Below are positions 17,819-26,837 of a stretch of 48,439 bases of DNA, piece after piece. The stretch is taken from contig JASJCT010000075.1 of NCBI GenBank assembly GCA_030065855.1, positions 1 through 48,439 of the forward strand, in the 5' to 3' direction. Under the pieces are notes generated by a model. That model did not search any database, was not told the DNA's origin, and worked only from the letters and a program-made list of their open reading frames with translations. The translations under genes and the position numbers were made by a program. The DNA is from Myxococcota bacterium. Its GTDB lineage: Bacteria; Myxococcota_A; Polyangia; JAAYKL01. The stretch's first letter is position 1. Every line of letters begins with the position of its first letter.

Positions 17819-19375
17819 ATGACGAATGACAATAAAATAAAACTCGGTAAAATCCTCCTCAAGAGAAAGCTGGTGGATGCTACCGAACTCGATACGCTGC
17901 TCACCGAACAGGAAGAGGATCACGAGCCGCTCGCATCCAAAGCCCTTGGTAAAGGGCTCATCGATGAGACAAAAGCCTTGAAAGCCCTAAGCGAACAACA
18001 CGGCGTGCCTGCCATAAATCTTGAGGAAGTAACCGTCGACCTCGCAAATCTTAAAATGATTCCACAGGATATCGCCCAGAAACACCTCATACTGCCGATT
18101 GAGGTCACGGCGGACACCATTCATCTGGCCATGGCCAACCCGAACGACCGAAGGGTCATCGATGAACTGGAGTTTGTCTCTGGTAAACGCATTTTTCCCC
18201 ACGTGGCCCTGCACAACCACATCACCGCGACAATCAAGCAGTGCTACGAGGCGCAGTCAAGCGGCGAGTCCGTGTTTTATGGCGCCCGTGCGATAGCTAA
18301 ACAGGAGAGTGTGCCGCCGGCCAACATTGTGCTGACCACATCCGAGGTCAGCGGTGCCAACACGGTTATTGCGGATTACGATGTGTCAGAAGACGAAGAC
18401 TTCACCGTCGAGATAGATATTCCCGAAGATGACCTGTCGATGGTGGTAGATGCCCCGCCAGCCACGCCCTCGCCGCAACACGCGGTCGTGCCCCAGCCAC
18501 CCAAACAGCCCATTCGACCCGCGCCTGTATTAAAGGACAAACCGGCTGGGCAGCCGTTGCCGCCGGATCGTCAACCCGATGCAGCAGTGCCTCAAAAAAG
18601 AGTCGGGACTTCAAAGAAAATTCTGGTCGTAGACGACGAGGATGATATCAGGTTGCTCATCTCCCGTCTGTTATCGGATAAGGGATACCATGTCGTCACA
18701 GCAGCGCGCGGGTTAGAAGCGATAAAAAAAGTCCAAGCTGAAAACCCGGACATGATCGTGTTAGATGCCATGCTGCCTGAGGTTCATGGGTTTGATATTT
18801 GCAAAAAAATCAAGGACAGTGCCAAGTACGGCCATATTCCGGTACTCATGATTTCGGCGATCTATCGCGGATGGCGGTACGCTCAGGATCTCAAGAATTC
18901 TTACGGCGTGGATGATTTCATCGAAAAACCATTTAAAGTGAATGAGTTAGTAGAAAAGGTGGAGACGCTCGTTCAAGCGAGTGATAAAACGACAGCGACC
19001 CGGTCTGAAGAGCTTTCAAAAGAGGCCGAGCGGACACTAGCAGCGGGATTGGCCGCCTACCGGGACGGTCGCATTGATGCGGCAGTGGATCTGCTCAAGA
19101 AAGGCATTCATATCGATCCATTGGCATTTAAACTCCATTATCATTTGGCGCTACTGCTCGGGAAAAAGGGCCTCAACTATCAGGCAATCCGTACCCTGGA
19201 GAACGCCCTCGAGCTCGCGCCGGACTACTTTCCGGCGCTTAAGAACCTGGCTGTGTTGTATCAAAAGGCTGGATTCAAATTCAAAGCCATTGAGACTTGG
19301 GAGCGGGCCCTTGGATATTGCCCGGACGAAAATACACGAGACGGTATAAAGCGCCACCTGGTCAGCTTACTGTGA
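17819..19375 (+). CDS. MshEN domain - response regulator - TPR protein
   Basis: A 518-residue protein joining three signalling modules. Residues 1-140 match the N-terminal domain of GspE/PilB/MshE ATPases (KLGKILLKRKLVD start), a fold that binds cyclic di-GMP in MshE-type proteins. A Pro-rich linker (220-260) follows. Residues 267-385 are a receiver domain with the acidic pair D272-D273, phosphoacceptor D316 and the switch Lys in IEKPF. The end (395-515) is made of TPR-like helices. There is no ATPase, so the GspE N-domain is used as a stand-alone sensor or docking unit. The start lacks a clear SD. It is 7 bp upstream of the GltJ-like gene and probably co-transcribed with it. Confidence 0.85.
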   Translation: MTNDNKIKLGKILLKRKLVDATELDTLLTEQEEDHEPLASKALGKGLIDETKALKALSEQHGVPAINLEEVTVDLANLKMIPQDIAQKHLILPIEVTADTIHLAMANPNDRRVIDELEFVSGKRIFPHVALHNHITATIKQCYEAQSSGESVFYGARAIAKQESVPPANIVLTTSEVSGANTVIADYDVSEDEDFTVEIDIPEDDLSMVVDAPPATPSPQHAVVPQPPKQPIRPAPVLKDKPAGQPLPPDRQPDAAVPQKRVGTSKKILVVDDEDDIRLLISRLLSDKGYHVVTAARGLEAIKKVQAENPDMIVLDAMLPEVHGFDICKKIKDSAKYGHIPVLMISAIYRGWRYAQDLKNSYGVDDFIEKPFKVNELVEKVETLVQASDKTTATRSEELSKEAERTLAAGLAAYRDGRIDAAVDLLKKGIHIDPLAFKLHYHLALLLGKKGLNYQAIRTLENALELAPDYFPALKNLAVLYQKAGFKFKAIETWERALGYCPDENTRDGIKRHLVSLL

Positions 19376-19382
19376 TGATTTT

Positions 19383-20876
19383 ATGAAGTTTGTTTGCCAA
19401 CATTGCGGATCCAAGTACCAAATCGCGGACGAACGCGTGCGCAACAAGGTGCTTAAGATCCGGTGCAAGCGCTGTGAAAATATTATTGAAATAAAGGATG
19501 TACAGGCGCGCAAGTCCGATCCAGCCCCCCCAAAAGACGCCTCTGTGCTGGAACATCAGTTTGCAGCATCGTTTAAGCCAGACCCCACGGGCACAGCTCA
19601 GCCCCAGGGGACCCCAGGACTTTACGCCGCGGTAAAGCGATCGGCTGAGGTTCTCGAAAAAAAAGAGATAGACTATGTCCATTGGTTTGTTGCGATTGAT
19701 AATGCGCCTGTCGGACCCATCTCTGCAAAAAAGGTGCATGCCCATCGCCAAGCAGGCCGAGTCGATGATGCCAGTCTTGTTTGGAAAGAGGGGATGCCGG
19801 ACTGGGCCCCTTTGCGAGACAGCAAGGAGTTGGTGGGGTTACTCGCACACATCGAACTCGAAGAATCCACGCGGGCGCCAACGGAGAGCGCCCCAACCCA
19901 AAAGCGTCCCAACCTAAAGCTGTTTACCGAAAGCGATACCTCGGCCGACGCCCCCCTCAAGGGTCGAAGGGTGGGTGTTATTGCCGATCGGATGGATGAA
20001 GTACCTGGCGATGAAGCGGCCGAGCCTTTACCAGATGAAGAGGAGGAGGAGACAGGGGCGTTTAGTGAGGCTGAGGAAGCGTGGCTGGGGCCAGACGATA
20101 GTCTCACCTCTGAGGAAGAGAGCCGCGTGGGTAAACTGCAGACGCTCTCTCCACCGCGACCTGCCAGTCGCACCCAGGTTAGGATCAACACCATCGCTGC
20201 GGTTGGGTTTTTTGTCATCGCCGTAGCAACCCTCGGCGTTGCTGTTTTTGGCGGGGGCGAGTCAGCAGCGACCAAAACCTCGGTCAAGACGGTTGAAAAG
20301 GTAATCGAAAAGGTCGTCTATCTGGACAGACCTGTTGAATCAGCACCAGAAGACGGCATGGGTAGTGGGCAAAGCGGCGCTCAAGCCAGAACCCGAGGCC
20401 CATCCCAACTCAGGGGGAAGACCAACCGCAACAAGGGGAAAACACAAGCAGCGGGCAAGCAGGAGGGGACCGATAAGCGCACCAAGGAGCTTATGGAGCG
20501 GCTCGGTCTTTCAACGCCGGGCAGTACAGCACCGGTGGGCAACGCGTCCAAATCCCAGGCCGGGTCTAGGAGTTCCGGCGGGGGATCCCTCACCTCAACC
20601 CAGATAAAGCGCGTGGTCGACAGAAACAAAAGTCGACTAAAGGCCTGCTACGAGCGGTCACTCCGGCGAGGCGAGGCACCAGATGACCAGAGCATTCGCG
20701 TCGAATTTAATGTAAAGGTCGGATCCAGCGGCATCGTAAAAAGTACGAACCTCAAGGGCGCGCAGCGCATTCCATCTCTCAACAGTTGCTTGCAGCGATC
20801 GGTGAAGAAATGGGTTTTTCCAAAGACAGGATCAGACGCACAGTTTGAGTTTCCCTTTGTCTTCACACCGAATTGA
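19383..20876 (+). CDS. GltJ/AgmX-like zinc-ribbon, GYF, TonB-like C-terminal protein
   Basis: A 497-residue single-pass membrane protein. Residues 1-36 form a zinc ribbon of the MJ0042 type (C5, C8, C28, C31). Residues about 98-150 are a GYF_2-like domain (WFVAIDNAPVGP... MPDWAPL). A transmembrane helix lies near 268-287. The last 95 residues match the AgmX/PglI C-terminal domain (KACYERSLRRG ... LQRSVKKWVFP), a TonB-C-like periplasmic fold. This order matches GltJ/AgmX of the Myxococcus gliding machinery, where the zinc ribbon and GYF domain contact cytoplasmic regulators and the C-terminus reaches the outer membrane. This protein is shorter, with a smaller periplasmic spacer. Known: family architecture. 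Inferred: a trans-envelope force- or signal-transmitting role. Confidence 0.85.
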   Translation: MKFVCQHCGSKYQIADERVRNKVLKIRCKRCENIIEIKDVQARKSDPAPPKDASVLEHQFAASFKPDPTGTAQPQGTPGLYAAVKRSAEVLEKKEIDYVHWFVAIDNAPVGPISAKKVHAHRQAGRVDDASLVWKEGMPDWAPLRDSKELVGLLAHIELEESTRAPTESAPTQKRPNLKLFTESDTSADAPLKGRRVGVIADRMDEVPGDEAAEPLPDEEEEETGAFSEAEEAWLGPDDSLTSEEESRVGKLQTLSPPRPASRTQVRINTIAAVGFFVIAVATLGVAVFGGGESAATKTSVKTVEKVIEKVVYLDRPVESAPEDGMGSGQSGAQARTRGPSQLRGKTNRNKGKTQAAGKQEGTDKRTKELMERLGLSTPGSTAPVGNASKSQAGSRSSGGGSLTSTQIKRVVDRNKSRLKACYERSLRRGEAPDDQSIRVEFNVKVGSSGIVKSTNLKGAQRIPSLNSCLQRSVKKWVFPKTGSDAQFEFPFVFTPN

Positions 20877-20927
20877 TTTGCCGTTGTATTTTGTTTGAGG
20901 AGCGCCTAAGCGCATATTGTGTATATA

Positions 20928-21197
20928 ATGTTGCCGGCAGACTTAATGGATGTTGTCAGAGAGGGGTTTGTGCTCGCACTTGTCTTGTGCATACCCATCC
21001 TGGGCGCCGCTCTGGCAGCGGGATTAATGACATCCCTATTGGGCATGTTTACCAAGATATCTGAACCGGCGATTGCCCATGTGGCCCGGATTGCAGCCAT
21101 CTCACTGGTGCTTCTGGCCACTGCGCCCTGGATATTTGGCCGCGTGGCGCGCTTTGCCGAGCGGATTTGGTCCCTCGTCCAAGCGGTTGAGCTCTAA
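20928..21197 (+). CDS. Type III export-gate subunit SctS/FliQ
   Basis: An 89-residue protein, the standard FliQ/SctS length, with two long hydrophobic helices separated by the conserved MFTKISEPAIAHVAR loop. SctS subunits form the helical export gate with SctR and SctT in the inner membrane. The ATG at 20928 is chosen by length and alignment to the family; a GTG at 20919 adds three residues, and neither has a well-spaced SD (GAGGAG lies at 20896-20901). It precedes sctT by 3 bp and follows the GltJ-like gene by 51 bp. It cannot be told from sequence alone whether it serves a flagellum or an injectisome. Confidence 0.85.
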   Translation: MLPADLMDVVREGFVLALVLCIPILGAALAAGLMTSLLGMFTKISEPAIAHVARIAAISLVLLATAPWIFGRVARFAERIWSLVQAVEL

Positions 21198-21200
21198 AAA

Positions 21201-21959
21201 ATGATCCCAGGTGCGCCAACTGCGCTTCTGTTTGTCGCATCACTGGTAGCAATTAGAATCGGCGCAGCCCTGCGCTTGGTTCCCTTTATGGGCGGAAGCC
21301 CACTGCCAGTATTGCCCTGGTTAGCCCTTACCGCCGCCCTGACGCTGATCATCACCCCCCAGGCAGGGCCTATACCACCAGGCGGTTTCAGCGCCATGGG
21401 GTGGGTGGCATCGGCAGTAAAGGAGCTCTTCATCGGGGTTATCGTCGGCCTATTGGCCCGCATTGCGTTCTCAGTGCTTGCGTTGACCGGCGGGTTTGCC
21501 AGATTGTCTTCGGTCTCGGTCCCATTGGGTGGCGACGATACTGATGGCCCGGGCATCCCGTTCGCACGGGCCTATGTTTTGCTCGGCACCGGGGTATTTC
21601 TTCTGGTGGGTGGCCATCACGCTTTTTTAACCGGTCTCGCGGAGACGATCCAAACCATGCCGCCCGGTGTATTTCCGGGCGTCGGGACTGAAGAAATATT
21701 AGACCCGCGCCCGGCAATCCGACTGTTTTGCACTGCTATGGGAACAGCTGTGCTCATCTCAGCACCGGTATTTCTAGCTGGACTATCTGCGGATGTCATC
21801 ATCGGGTTGATGATGCGGGCAACCGGTAGTGTGGCTGTTCCGTTTGATACACAGGCGATTCGCGCGATAGCAGTCCAACTCGCAGCAGTGGCCACATTGG
21901 GCATCGTAACCACAGTGGCCATCGAATTTATTCAGGATGCAATGGCCGCGCTCAATTAG
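21201..21959 (+). CDS. Type III export-gate subunit SctT/FliR
   Basis: A 252-residue polytopic inner-membrane protein of normal FliR/SctT length. It starts with a hydrophobic SLVAIRIGAALRLVPFMGG segment typical of the family, with about six membrane segments and a conserved central SAPVFLAGLSADVIIGLMMRA region. It would wrap the SctR-SctS gate of a type III export apparatus. It directly follows sctS. No sctR/fliP, flhA/sctV, flhB/sctU, fliI/sctN, ring or needle genes are within the window, so its partners must lie elsewhere. Its last four bases overlap the convergent ftsH stop. Confidence 0.87.
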   Translation: MIPGAPTALLFVASLVAIRIGAALRLVPFMGGSPLPVLPWLALTAALTLIITPQAGPIPPGGFSAMGWVASAVKELFIGVIVGLLARIAFSVLALTGGFARLSSVSVPLGGDDTDGPGIPFARAYVLLGTGVFLLVGGHHAFLTGLAETIQTMPPGVFPGVGTEEILDPRPAIRLFCTAMGTAVLISAPVFLAGLSADVIIGLMMRATGSVAVPFDTQAIRAIAVQLAAVATLGIVTTVAIEFIQDAMAALN

Positions 21960-23779
21960 GCGAAGCTTACTTCTCCCTGTGCATTGTGCTCTTTGAGGAC
22001 TTCATCTATCTCGTCCCCGTCGAGCACCTCTTGGACGAGCAGCTTTTCAGCGAGGCCTTTGAGGGACCGGAGATTTGTCTCGAGCAGCTGTTTGGCCCGG
22101 TTGTACTGGGTCGTGACGATTTTTGATACTTCCTTGTCGATGAGTTCGGCTGTGCGCTCGCTAAAATCCTGGGGTTGAGCAATTTCGCGCCCCAAAAAGA
22201 TCGCTTCTTCGCGCCGACCGTAATAGAGCGGGCCCAGGGCCTTACTCATACCCCAGTCACAGACCATCCGGCGGGCCATGTCTGTTGCCGAGTGAATATC
22301 CTGTCCAGCGCCTGTCGAGATCTCGCCAAAGATGATTTCCTCTGCAATTCTGCCGCCCATGAGGATGGCGATTTGGGCCTCGGCAAAGGTCTTGGTAACC
22401 ATCTGCCGATCCTCGACCGGTAGCTGCTGGGTCAGGCCCAGGGCCCGACCGCGTGGGATAATCGTGACTTTGTGGACCGGATCTGTGCCTTCGATAAGGC
22501 GAGCGACAATGGTATGGCCGGCTTCGTGATAGGCAGAGGTCTGCTTTTCGGAATCCTTGATGATCATTGAACGCCGCTCTGTGCCCATCATCACTTTGTC
22601 TTTTGCTTCTTCGAAGTCGTCCATTTCAACGAGGTCCTTACCCTTTCTCGCTGCAAGCAGGGCTGCCTCATTGACGAGGTTTTCAAGATCAGCGCCAGAG
22701 AATCCAGGTGTGCCTCGGGCCAGGACAGTGAGATCGGCCTGGGGTGCAATCGGGGTCTTTTTGGTGTGAACCAGCAGGATGCCCTCCCGGCCTTTGACGT
22801 CGGGTCTGGGTACCACGATGCGGCGGTCAAACCGCCCGGGCCGGAGCAGGGCAGGGTCGAGCACGTCCGGGCGATTGGTGGCCGAGACAATGATCACACC
22901 GTCGTTTGTTTCAAACCCATCCATCTCGACGAGCAATTGGTTCAGGGTCTGTTCCCGCTCGTCGTGACCACCACCCACGCCAGCGCCTCGCTGCCGGCCC
23001 ACTGCGTCGATCTCGTCGATAAAAATGATACACGGGGCGTTTTTCTTTCCCTGCTCGAACAGGTCGCGCACTCGAGAGGCACCCACGCCCACGAACATTT
23101 CCACAAAATCAGATCCGCTGATCGAGAAGAACGGCACACCCGCTTCCCCGGCAATGGCCCTAGCGAGCAGGGTCTTGCCCGTCCCTGGGGGACCCATCAG
23201 CAGCACACCCTTGGGGATACGACCCCCAAGCCTTTGAAATCGTTTTGGATCTTTGAGGAAATCGATTATCTCTTCGAGTTCCTCGCGGACCTCGTCCATG
23301 CCGGCCACGTCCTTAAACGTGACTTTTTTCGAATGGTCAGACATCAGGCGGGCTCGGCTTTTGCCAAAGCTCATCGCCTTTCCCCCACCAGCTTGGATCT
23401 GCCGCATGAAGAAGAAGAACACGAGGAGCAAGACGATCATCGGCAGCCACGAAATCAGGAATCCCTGCAAAAGACCGTCGTCTTCGTCTTCCTGGTAGCG
23501 CACTTTTATCTGTCTGGCCATCAGTTCCTGGGAGAACTTAATGTCCGGTTCAATGCCCACGGTTTGAACCTTTTCGTCTCCGGCAGCAGTGGACCGAATA
23601 TAGATATAGTTTCGGCCGCTGATGGTTAGTTCCTTGATCACGCCGTTGTTCAGGTCAGCTTGAAAATCGGAAAACCCAACCTCTTTGATGCTGGGCTCCC
23701 GCTGCATGACCATGACGACCAGGAGAAAAAGGGAGATTAAAACGCCCCAAAGTATAAACGTCTTAAACTTTTGATTCAC
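21956..23779 (-). CDS. ftsH: ATP-dependent zinc metalloprotease FtsH
   Basis: A 607-residue membrane-anchored AAA protease that unfolds and degrades membrane and regulatory proteins. Two transmembrane segments (7-25 and 105-126) flank a short periplasmic domain. The AAA core has GPPGTGKT (196-203), the IIFIDEIDA Walker B (251-259) and the second region of homology (ATNRPDVLDPALLRPGRFDR). The protease zinc motif HEAGH is at 418-422. The start is GTG with AAGGG upstream. It follows tilS by 77 bp on the same strand, a gene order conserved in many bacteria. The 3' end overlaps sctT on the other strand by 4 bases. Confidence 0.97.
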   Translation of the reverse strand: MNQKFKTFILWGVLISLFLLVVMVMQREPSIKEVGFSDFQADLNNGVIKELTISGRNYIYIRSTAAGDEKVQTVGIEPDIKFSQELMARQIKVRYQEDEDDGLLQGFLISWLPMIVLLLVFFFFMRQIQAGGGKAMSFGKSRARLMSDHSKKVTFKDVAGMDEVREELEEIIDFLKDPKRFQRLGGRIPKGVLLMGPPGTGKTLLARAIAGEAGVPFFSISGSDFVEMFVGVGASRVRDLFEQGKKNAPCIIFIDEIDAVGRQRGAGVGGGHDEREQTLNQLLVEMDGFETNDGVIIVSATNRPDVLDPALLRPGRFDRRIVVPRPDVKGREGILLVHTKKTPIAPQADLTVLARGTPGFSGADLENLVNEAALLAARKGKDLVEMDDFEEAKDKVMMGTERRSMIIKDSEKQTSAYHEAGHTIVARLIEGTDPVHKVTIIPRGRALGLTQQLPVEDRQMVTKTFAEAQIAILMGGRIAEEIIFGEISTGAGQDIHSATDMARRMVCDWGMSKALGPLYYGRREEAIFLGREIAQPQDFSERTAELIDKEVSKIVTTQYNRAKQLLETNLRSLKGLAEKLLVQEVLDGDEIDEVLKEHNAQGEVSFA

Positions 23780-23856
23780 GTATCAACCCTTATCCAATAA
23801 CTGCCACACGACACCCATTCAACAAGCCGGTGATGTAGCATGAGTTCTGGGGTTCA

Positions 23857-25251
23857 TCAATCCATTAACCTCATATGTAAGTCTAACTTGATATCCAAAA
23901 GAGGCGAATCCGGCGCGATATGCCAGGCAATGCGGAGCGTCTGATCCCGATTCTCGACAAGACCTGGGCTCGCAACAACGGCGTTTTGCCTCGCCAAAAC
24001 AGGGATATAGGGCCGATAGGGCCCTGGGATGTGTGCCTGATTGAGCAGTTTTTTAAGCTTTCGCGAGGCGTTCAGCAGTCGATCCCCGGGGCGTCGCACC
24101 CGCAGTGCGAGGTCGTGGACGGCGGCCTTTGTCTTCGCGTCAACGCGAACGCCAATTTTTAGCGGGGTGAGAGATGCCCGCCATGAACCAGTACCGGTCC
24201 GCTCCAGTGGAATCCCATCGGCTGGCGCTGGCGGCAAGGGCGTGGGGAACGCAAAGAGTGCCCCCCTATCGACAAAAACAGCGGTGTTTCCCGGTAGAGG
24301 TAGGGCCGAAGAACACTTGCCCGAAGCGACCAGCGACGCGATTAGCTCAATGTGGTTGCGCTCGATGTGGCGCAGGTCTCCGCGAATTTGACGCAACACA
24401 GCTCGAATGACCGGCCGCCAGTAAGGGGTCGGGTGGTTTTGAAAGAAACCCGATGCCACCTTTAACCCGCTATTTAAATTGAGTTTTTTAATATTTGCCT
24501 CGTCTTGGGTAACCAGGGTTTCTATGCAGTGCCTCGCATCTTGCGCGTCACCAGCCAGTGCGGCGATTTTACGAGATGCTCCGGTCTGCAGACTGTCGAG
24601 TAATGGAATGAGCGCGTTTCTGATGCGGACCCGCATATACCGGTCGTCTTGGTTGCTCGGATCTTCGATCCAGGCCTGCTCTTTGGCGCTGAGGTAGGTG
24701 CGTAGGGATTCGCGGGAGATGTCGAGGAGCGGCCGGATCACGGTCGTGCCGCTGGCAATCTCCCGCTGGCTCGGGATGCCCACGAGCCCGTCGATGCCAC
24801 TCCCCCTGATGAGGCGCATGAGGATGGTCTCGGTCTGATCATCTCGGGTGTGACCGGTTGCGATGTAGGGGGCCCCAAAGCCAGCTGCGAGGCGGGTAAG
24901 CAGCTGGTAGCGACGATCTCGCGCCCATGCCTGTAGGTCCCCCTGGGATTTGGCCGAGGTGGCGTCGCCTTTTTGAATCGATGCCGTGTAAACCGGAACG
25001 CCCAATTGATGGGCTTGATGCTGGACCAGCCGCAGCTCCTGTTCGATGCCGTCTCGCAATCCGTGGTCGATAAACCCCACGGCAAGCGCGAGTGGAAACT
25101 GCTTTGAGATTTTAGAAGCGAGGTGCATCAGCCCGAGCGAGTCTGATCCACCGGAAACGGCCAGTAGGACCGCGCTGCCCGGTTGAACCAAGCCGGCAAA
25201 TGCGCGCATCGCCCGTGTTTCGATTGTTTGGCCCGATGGCGGGGGTTTCAT
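23857..25251 (-). CDS. tilS: tRNA(Ile)-lysidine synthetase
   Basis: A 464-residue PP-loop ATPase that attaches lysine to C34 of the CAU-anticodon tRNA-Ile, changing it to read AUA. The PP-loop SGGSDS is at 33-38. The family motif GHTRDDQTET follows, then RGSGIDGLVGIP, and C-terminal tilS-specific domains reach normal length. The ATG overlaps the stop of the upstream TIGR00725 gene (ATGA). Essential in most bacteria; position before ftsH is the usual arrangement. Confidence 0.95.
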   Translation of the reverse strand: MKPPPSGQTIETRAMRAFAGLVQPGSAVLLAVSGGSDSLGLMHLASKISKQFPLALAVGFIDHGLRDGIEQELRLVQHQAHQLGVPVYTASIQKGDATSAKSQGDLQAWARDRRYQLLTRLAAGFGAPYIATGHTRDDQTETILMRLIRGSGIDGLVGIPSQREIASGTTVIRPLLDISRESLRTYLSAKEQAWIEDPSNQDDRYMRVRIRNALIPLLDSLQTGASRKIAALAGDAQDARHCIETLVTQDEANIKKLNLNSGLKVASGFFQNHPTPYWRPVIRAVLRQIRGDLRHIERNHIELIASLVASGKCSSALPLPGNTAVFVDRGALFAFPTPLPPAPADGIPLERTGTGSWRASLTPLKIGVRVDAKTKAAVHDLALRVRRPGDRLLNASRKLKKLLNQAHIPGPYRPYIPVLARQNAVVASPGLVENRDQTLRIAWHIAPDSPLLDIKLDLHMRLMD

Positions 25252-25838
25252 TGGCGCTTAAAACAGTCCTCTAAAATGCCCACAGCCTGGGTAGCTGAAT
25301 GGGCTTCGACCACCACATCTGAACGGCGGTCGTCTACTTTTTGTTGAGCGAGCTTTTCAGCCCATCCCCCTGAGCCGGCAATGGCGACGATGGGCCGATT
25401 CATTTGCCAGGCCAGGGCGATCTCCGACAAGGTACCAGAGCAACCGCCAACTGCGATGAGCCCGGATGCTGCACGCGCGATGATCGCATTGCGCGCCAGT
25501 CCCAATCCAGTTGGAATGGCCACGTCGACAAACGGGTTGGCACCTGCTGCATCCTCGGCGGGTAGTATACCAACCGATGTCCCGGCAGCGTTGTTCTCTC
25601 TAAATCCCTGGCATGCAGCGGCCATGACCCCACTGCCACCGCCGGTGAGGAGATGCCACCCCTGTTGGGCAATAGCCCGGCCCACATCTCTGGCCATATC
25701 CAGAACGCTTGATGCAGCCGTGGAAGCGCCGATAACAGCGACGAGGGGTGTTCGAGATGGGGACCCTACGTCGGAGTATGCATTGCCTGGTTCGCCCATG
25801 GATCTGTCATCATAGATGAGTGAAAGGGCAAACGCCAC
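25248..25838 (-). CDS. TIGR00725-family Rossmann nucleotide-binding protein
   Basis: A 196-residue LOG/DprA-like Rossmann protein. The family features are visible: VAVIGAS at the first strand, the LLTGGGSGVMAAACQG turn, and AVGGCSGTLSEIALAW near the end. LOG-type proteins hydrolyse cytokinin-like nucleotides, but the TIGR00725 branch has no firm function, so none is assigned. The GTG at 25838 gives an N-terminal extension; an ATG at 25799 would give a 183-residue protein that still contains the whole fold, and neither has a good SD. Overlaps tilS by 4 bases and leads the tilS-ftsH unit. Confidence 0.85.
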   Translation of the reverse strand: MAFALSLIYDDRSMGEPGNAYSDVGSPSRTPLVAVIGASTAASSVLDMARDVGRAIAQQGWHLLTGGGSGVMAAACQGFRENNAAGTSVGILPAEDAAGANPFVDVAIPTGLGLARNAIIARAASGLIAVGGCSGTLSEIALAWQMNRPIVAIAGSGGWAEKLAQQKVDDRRSDVVVEAHSATQAVGILEDCFKRQ

Positions 25839-25949
25839 ACCTTTTCAGATGCGATGATGCCGGAATGATTATCCACCTATTCCATGGCCCTTGTCCAAGG
25901 GTATGAGCAGTGGTACAGTTTAGTCTTATTGCCGATGCGGGGAGTCAGT

Positions 25950-26564
25950 ATGTCAGAGGATACTTCGAATCGAACAACATCCATCTCCCAAGAAAGGAAA
26001 AAGAAGCGTGCAGGCGAATCCCCCCTGATGAGCTATACCGCCGTAACGTCTCAAAATAGGATGGCGCAGGCCTTTGTGGATGAGCTCATTCGGGTTGGAA
26101 AAAAAATGCTGCCGGATCGGGACCTATCGATCGAAGATCTGATTTCGATTTGCCAAGTGGCCCTCCAAAACAAAACCAAGGCCTTTGTCATGTTGGAAGG
26201 GCGACATCTTCGGGGGCGGATCAGTGATCAGATGTCTCGGGCAAATAGATATGGGGAATTTTTCAGCCTATTGGTCCTCAAGCTAGAAGATCTCAAAAAC
26301 AAGAACGATTACGACTCAGTAGTGGATACCCTCTGCGAGCGCATGCGCCGGACCGATTTGATGTTTTTATTTAAATCCCGCGTGGTCCTGGTATTGCCCC
26401 ACACGAAGAAAGAGGCATGCCTTGGATTGCGCCGCCGCATAAATGACCTCATCGGAGAGACATTGCGACCTGCCATCGAATACGCGACTCTGACCTATCC
26501 CGACCCGCAGATAACAAAGAAAAGCCACGTCCTCGACTGGGCAGAAGACCAGCTGAGAACCTAA
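25950..26564 (+). CDS. Degenerate GGDEF-like protein
   Basis: The start at 25950 is chosen because GGGGAG lies 8 nt upstream; an in-frame ATG at 25884 has none. The product is 204 residues. The C-terminal two thirds read like a diguanylate-cyclase fold: YGEFFSLLVLKLEDLKNKND resembles the metal-binding strand, and DLMFLFKSRVVLVLPHTKKEA matches the strand where GGDEF sits, but the GGDEF signature itself is missing. It is therefore unlikely to make cyclic di-GMP; a binding or structural role is possible. The stop is 2 bp from the convergent antitoxin stop. Family call is moderate. Confidence 0.6.
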   Translation: MSEDTSNRTTSISQERKKKRAGESPLMSYTAVTSQNRMAQAFVDELIRVGKKMLPDRDLSIEDLISICQVALQNKTKAFVMLEGRHLRGRISDQMSRANRYGEFFSLLVLKLEDLKNKNDYDSVVDTLCERMRRTDLMFLFKSRVVLVLPHTKKEACLGLRRRINDLIGETLRPAIEYATLTYPDPQITKKSHVLDWAEDQLRT

Positions 26565-26566
26565 CA

Positions 26567-26773
26567 CTATTCTTCCCAAATCAATTTTCGTTTTTTGCTC
26601 ATACAATCTCGAAGATACAAGTTGATAAGACTTTGATATGGTATGCCCATCTCGTTGGCGAGCTCCTGAAAATATGTCAGAGATGGCTCGTCAATGCGGA
26701 TGGTAATCTGTTTTTTTAACCGCTTGGCATTCGGGTTTCTTTTGCCTTTAGAAAAATCGTATTCTCTCTTCAT
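26567..26773 (-). CDS. BrnA-like ribbon-helix-helix antitoxin (orphan)
   Basis: A 68-residue protein starting at the ATG at 26773 (an upstream TTG at 26791 is less likely). The KRLKKQITIRIDEPSLTYF core followed by GIPYQSLINLYLRD is the ribbon-helix-helix pattern of BrnA/CopG-type antitoxins, which dimerise, bind operator DNA and neutralise a toxin. The brnT toxin gene that normally precedes it is absent: the upstream neighbour is an ABC exporter and the downstream one is convergent. It may be an orphan regulator or a remnant. A perfect 11-bp palindrome 65 bp upstream is a likely autorepression site. Confidence 0.75.
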   Translation of the reverse strand: MKREYDFSKGKRNPNAKRLKKQITIRIDEPSLTYFQELANEMGIPYQSLINLYLRDCMSKKRKLIWEE

Positions 26774-26837
26774 CTTCTCGCCCTTTCCCAATACGCTTTT
26801 TCTTCGCGCTTTGTCGCGGCCCTCGCCGAAATGCTAT

